From Methanobrevibacter wolinii SH (GTDB lineage Archaea > Methanobacteriota > Methanobacteria > Methanobacteriales > Methanobacteriaceae), in assembly GCF_000621965.1 (NCBI RefSeq), contig NZ_KK211376.1, forward strand, positions 177,051 through 241,050: a DNA stretch of 64,000 nt, written 5' to 3'. The position numbers and the translations under genes are program-made. Shown in pieces: positions 61,107-64,000 of this stretch. The notes below the pieces were generated by a model. It saw only the letters and a list, made by a program, of their open reading frames with translations. It did no database searches and was not told the origin of the DNA. How positions within the stretch are numbered: position 1 is the first letter of the stretch; every line of letters begins with the position of its first letter.

Positions 61107-61533
61107 TTTTTTAAACCTTTTATAATTAAATTTATATTAAAACAATAATTTACAATGAAAATAGAATATTTACTAAAATATATTAAATATTCCAAGAAAA
61201 TAAAATAACTTTTTACTAATATTAATTTATTAGTTAAAATAAATATTCCAAGAATATAAAATAACTTTTTACTAATATTAATTTATTAGTTAAAATAAAT
61301 ATATTTTATATATAATAAATAATGGATTTATTGAAATTCCTAAATTTTATAAAATAATTTAATATTTTGAAAATAAATTTTAATGAATAACAATAATTTA
61401 AAATTTTAAAAATATTACTAAAAAAAAGCAATTAATTTTTATATAATTTAATTGAAATATCAAGTAATAAACTTAAAAATAAAATAATTCAATTAAATAT
61501 TTTTATTAACAAATCAATTTAATTAATGATATT
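61107..61533. other. Intergenic region with 56-bp direct repeat and element-like remnant
   Basis: 427 bases, no gene. Contains a two-copy direct repeat (61185-61296). TTATTGAAATTCC at about 61329 and following bases resemble the start of repeat element C, suggesting a decayed copy. Divergent promoters for dphB and trm5 must lie here. Confidence 0.55.
61185..61296. repeat. Two-copy direct repeat, 56-bp period
   Basis: AAATATTCCAAGAA starts at about 61185 and 61241, each followed by AATAACTTTTTACTAATATT and TTATTAGTTAAAAT. ACTAAT/ATTAGT makes each unit partly palindromic. Copies differ by about one base. Confidence 0.8.
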
Positions 61534-62619
61534 ATGCAATCTTTGAAAATAAGTTTACCTGCTGTAGATGAAGTACGTAAAATTCTAATGGATATGGAAA
61601 TTATGGATATGGACCATAGAATTAAACCAGAAAAAAAATATGGTTACATTGGAATTACATCACCAGTTAATGATGAAGAAATACAGATGATGAAAGAAAA
61701 AGCAGGAAAAGTAAAAAAAGTCCAAGAATTACTTAATGGAGAACCTTTAGAAATAGAGGTTGTTGATAAAGAATTAGAATTAATTCCAAGATATCCCCAT
61801 AGCATTAGAGAAATGCTAAAGGATAAACTTAGTGACCAGGAAATTACTGATCTTAGAAACTCTTATGATATAATTGGTAAAATAGTAATTGTTGAAATTC
61901 CAGAAGATTTAAGAAAATATAAAAAGCTAATTGGAGAAACAACCCTTAAATTTACTAAAAGAAATTCAGTTTATATGAAAAATAGTCCTATAAAAGGAGT
62001 CACAAGAGTTAGAGATATTGAATTTTTATGTGGAGTAAATAATCCAGTTACAATCCATAAAGAGCAAAAAATACGTTTAAAATTAGATGTAAGTAAAGTT
62101 TATTTTTCACCAAGACTTACTAATGAAAGAAAAAGAATCCGTGATATAAGTCATGATGGTGAAAAAATATTAGATATGTTCTGTGGAGTCGGACCATTCC
62201 CAATAGTAATTGCATCAAGAAAAGATGTTGATATAACTGCAGTAGATATAAATGATGTTGCAATCAAATATCTTAAAGAAAATATAAAGATGAATAAATT
62301 AAAAGGTAGAATCACCCCAATTTGTGGAGATATTAAAGAGGTTATTAAAAATAAATTAAAAAATCAAAAATTTGATAGGATTCTTATGAATTTACCTGGA
62401 ACTGCTTATGATTTTCTTGATTATGCATTTGAACTTATTGAAAACAATGGTATAATACATTATTATGAATTTGCACCTAACTGTGAAGAAGGTAGAAAAA
62501 AACTAGAAAAAAAAGCAAAAGAACATAATATGAAAGTAAAAATTGAAAAATGCCATAAAGTACGTTCTACAAGTCCAGGAATGTGGCAAATGGCTTTTGA
62601 TTGTAGAGTAAAATACTAA
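61534..62619 (+). CDS. trm5: tRNA (guanine37-N1)-methyltransferase Trm5
   Basis: 361 residues. N-terminal domain (1-170), then the Rossmann methylase with SPRLTNERKRI, ILDMFCGVGPFPIVIAS (SAM loop), AVDINDVAIKYLKENIKMN and ILMNLPGTAYDFLDY (NLP catalytic loop). It makes m1G37 in tRNA, which prevents frameshifting. Archaeal Trm5 paralogues exist; length fits Trm5b. Confidence 0.9.
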   Translation: MQSLKISLPAVDEVRKILMDMEIMDMDHRIKPEKKYGYIGITSPVNDEEIQMMKEKAGKVKKVQELLNGEPLEIEVVDKELELIPRYPHSIREMLKDKLSDQEITDLRNSYDIIGKIVIVEIPEDLRKYKKLIGETTLKFTKRNSVYMKNSPIKGVTRVRDIEFLCGVNNPVTIHKEQKIRLKLDVSKVYFSPRLTNERKRIRDISHDGEKILDMFCGVGPFPIVIASRKDVDITAVDINDVAIKYLKENIKMNKLKGRITPICGDIKEVIKNKLKNQKFDRILMNLPGTAYDFLDYAFELIENNGIIHYYEFAPNCEEGRKKLEKKAKEHNMKVKIEKCHKVRSTSPGMWQMAFDCRVKY

Positions 62620-62676
62620 AAAAATAAAGATAGAAAATATCTTTATTAAATATATATTTTAAAAAAATAGATTTTA

Positions 62677-62760
62677 TTGAAATCCAATTTTTATAAGAAT
62701 AATTAATATTTAAAAATCAGTATTAAGAAAGTTTATTTATAAAAATTTTGAGAATTTCAA
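62677..62760. repeat. Inverted-repeat intergenic element, copy C
   Basis: Ends TTGAAAT and ATTTCAA are inverted; the inner AATTTTTATAAgAATAA faces TTATTTATAAAAATT. It shares AAAAATCAGTATTA-like core and AAGAAAGC flank with the copy at 47705-47785. Confidence 0.6.
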
Positions 62761-62835
62761 GAAAGCAAAAAAAAATAATAAATTTTTAAAAAATTAATTA
62801 AAACCTGTTACTATTTCTTATTTTAATACTTAAAA

Positions 62836-63765
62836 TCATAATGGATCAATAATTCCTTTTTCTGTAATTATTCCAGTAATTAAATCATTAGGAACAATAT
62901 CAAATGCAGGATTAATTACTTCAGTACCTTTAGGACAGATTCTACATTTTCCATAATGAGTTACTTCATCAGCAGATCTTTCTTCAATTTTAGTATCATA
63001 AATTGAAATTTCATTATCAAAGGTAGAGTAAGGCGCAGCAACATAAAATGGAATATTAAATCGTTTAGCTGCAAGAGCAACCATAAAGGAACCTATTTTA
63101 TTAACAACTCCTCCTTTTGCTATTCTATCAGCACCAATTACAACTTTATCAATCATACCTTGACTCATAAGATAACCACTTGCAACATCACAAATAAGTT
63201 TTACAGGTATGTTTTCCTGTTGCATTTCCCAGACACTTAAGCTAGCACCTTGACCACGAGGACGAGTTTCATCACAAATAACATTAATATTTTTATTTTG
63301 TTCATTTGCCGCCCTTATAACTCCTAAAGCAGTACCATAATCAACACATGCTAATGCTCCAGCATTACAATGAGTAAGTATAGTATCTCCATCATCAATG
63401 ATTTCTGCACCATATTTACCAATTAAACGATTAATTTTCATATCTTCATTATACATTTTAATAGCTTCATCCAAAGGATTTTTACTATTTAAAACCCTAT
63501 CTACTGCCCAAAAAAGATTTTTTGCTGTTGGTCTTGCATCTTTAATTTCTTTTGCAGCTTTATTTAAATCAACATCATTAATATATGCAAGAACCATAGC
63601 AAATGCTGCAGATACACCAATAGCAGGAGCGCCTCTTACAGTCATGTTTTTAATTGCCTTAATAACATCTTTATAGTTATCACAGTAAACATATGTTAAT
63701 TCATCAGGTAATTTTCTTTGATCAATAAGTTTAAGTTTATTATTTTCCCATTCTAAAGTTTTCAT
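62836..63765 (-). CDS. mtnA: aIF2B-related sugar-phosphate isomerase (MtnA-like)
   Basis: 309 residues. KNMTVRGAPAIGVSAAFAM, THCNAGALACVDYGTALG, CDETRPRGQGASLS and VIGADRIAKGG are the signature blocks of methylthioribose-1-phosphate isomerase, including Cys and Asp catalytic positions. In archaea, members of this family can act on methylthioribose-1-phosphate or on ribose-1,5-bisphosphate; the RGQGASLSVWEM block favours the MtnA type. Role in methionine salvage inferred. Confidence 0.85.
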   Translation of the reverse strand: MKTLEWENNKLKLIDQRKLPDELTYVYCDNYKDVIKAIKNMTVRGAPAIGVSAAFAMVLAYINDVDLNKAAKEIKDARPTAKNLFWAVDRVLNSKNPLDEAIKMYNEDMKINRLIGKYGAEIIDDGDTILTHCNAGALACVDYGTALGVIRAANEQNKNINVICDETRPRGQGASLSVWEMQQENIPVKLICDVASGYLMSQGMIDKVVIGADRIAKGGVVNKIGSFMVALAAKRFNIPFYVAAPYSTFDNEISIYDTKIEERSADEVTHYGKCRICPKGTEVINPAFDIVPNDLITGIITEKGIIDPL

Positions 63766-64000
63766 AAATATTTATTAAATTTAAAAATTAAAAAAAGTTT
63801 TGATAAAATTTAAAAAAAGTATTTAATTATAATTAAATTAAAAAAACACATAATAAAAAATGATAATTTTAAATTCAAAAAATAGTTAATATTTAAATTA
63901 TTTTAAAATTTAACTTTAAAAATTAATACAATAAACTAAAAAAAAAGATTTTTATTAAAATCATTTAAAAATAAGGTATAAATTACCTCATTAAAAATAA

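Overview
The window reads as a piece of an AT-rich methanogenic archaeon of the order Methanobacteriales, most likely Methanobrevibacter-like. Evidence: CoB-CoM heterodisulfide reductase subunits HdrC-HdrB, 2-phosphoglycerate kinase (cyclic 2,3-diphosphoglycerate pathway), diphthine synthase, Trm5, an archaeal-type SRP 7S RNA, TATA-box promoters of the TTTATATA type, GGTGAT/GGAGG ribosome binding sites, and extremely AT-rich intergenic DNA. The species is inferred from memory, not from a search.

Layout. 1-6.06 kb is host: a cut aminotransferase, a cation-efflux transporter, then a leftward three-gene operon that pairs an EgtC/YafJ-like class II amidotransferase with two different glutamate-cysteine-ligase-like enzymes. 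About 6.3-44.2 kb is a complete-looking siphovirus prophage. Leftward structural genes (from 34.1 kb down to 6.4 kb) run small and large terminase, portal, minor head protein, protease/scaffold, HK97-type capsid, connectors, tail terminator, tail tube, frameshifted tail chaperones, tape measure, Ig-rich tail proteins, Dit and Tal-like proteins, and the lysin; a holin pair lies beside the terminase. The tape measure ends in a Cys-His-Asp pseudomurein-peptidase-like domain, and the lysin joins a C39-like peptidase to a second barrel-like domain, so this virus infects a pseudomurein-walled host. Two rightward genes at 35.2-36.7 kb lie outside both operons. The leftward early/replication block (36.7-40.9 kb) has many tiny overlapping genes, an Erf-type annealing protein and a SWIM zinc-finger protein. 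The control region (40.9-42.1 kb) has an AbrB-like regulator, followed by an exported protein, a short Panacea/SocA protein and the tyrosine integrase, next to tRNA-Ser(GCT).

44.2-64 kb is host: tRNA-Ser, SRP RNA, a CBS protein, 2-phosphoglycerate kinase, a phosphodiesterase, two DUF proteins, hdrCB with a long acidic HdrC extension, an ArcS-like protein, a B12-type radical SAM enzyme, a MurT-like Mur ligase, a MOP flippase, rubrerythrin, a 4Fe-4S protein, dphB, trm5 and an mtnA-like isomerase.

The most interesting non-gene signals are in the prophage. Two ~150-bp control regions carry four-fold octamer arrays with identical spacing, but the octamer changed in a coordinated, dyad-preserving way. 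A 376-bp element has long inverted arms. A 17-21 bp motif occurs three times. Two leader hairpins share a loop but not their arms. In the host, a family of about 90-bp inverted-repeat elements, an unidentified structured RNA candidate (59988-60064) and the gamma-glutamyl operon deserve attention.
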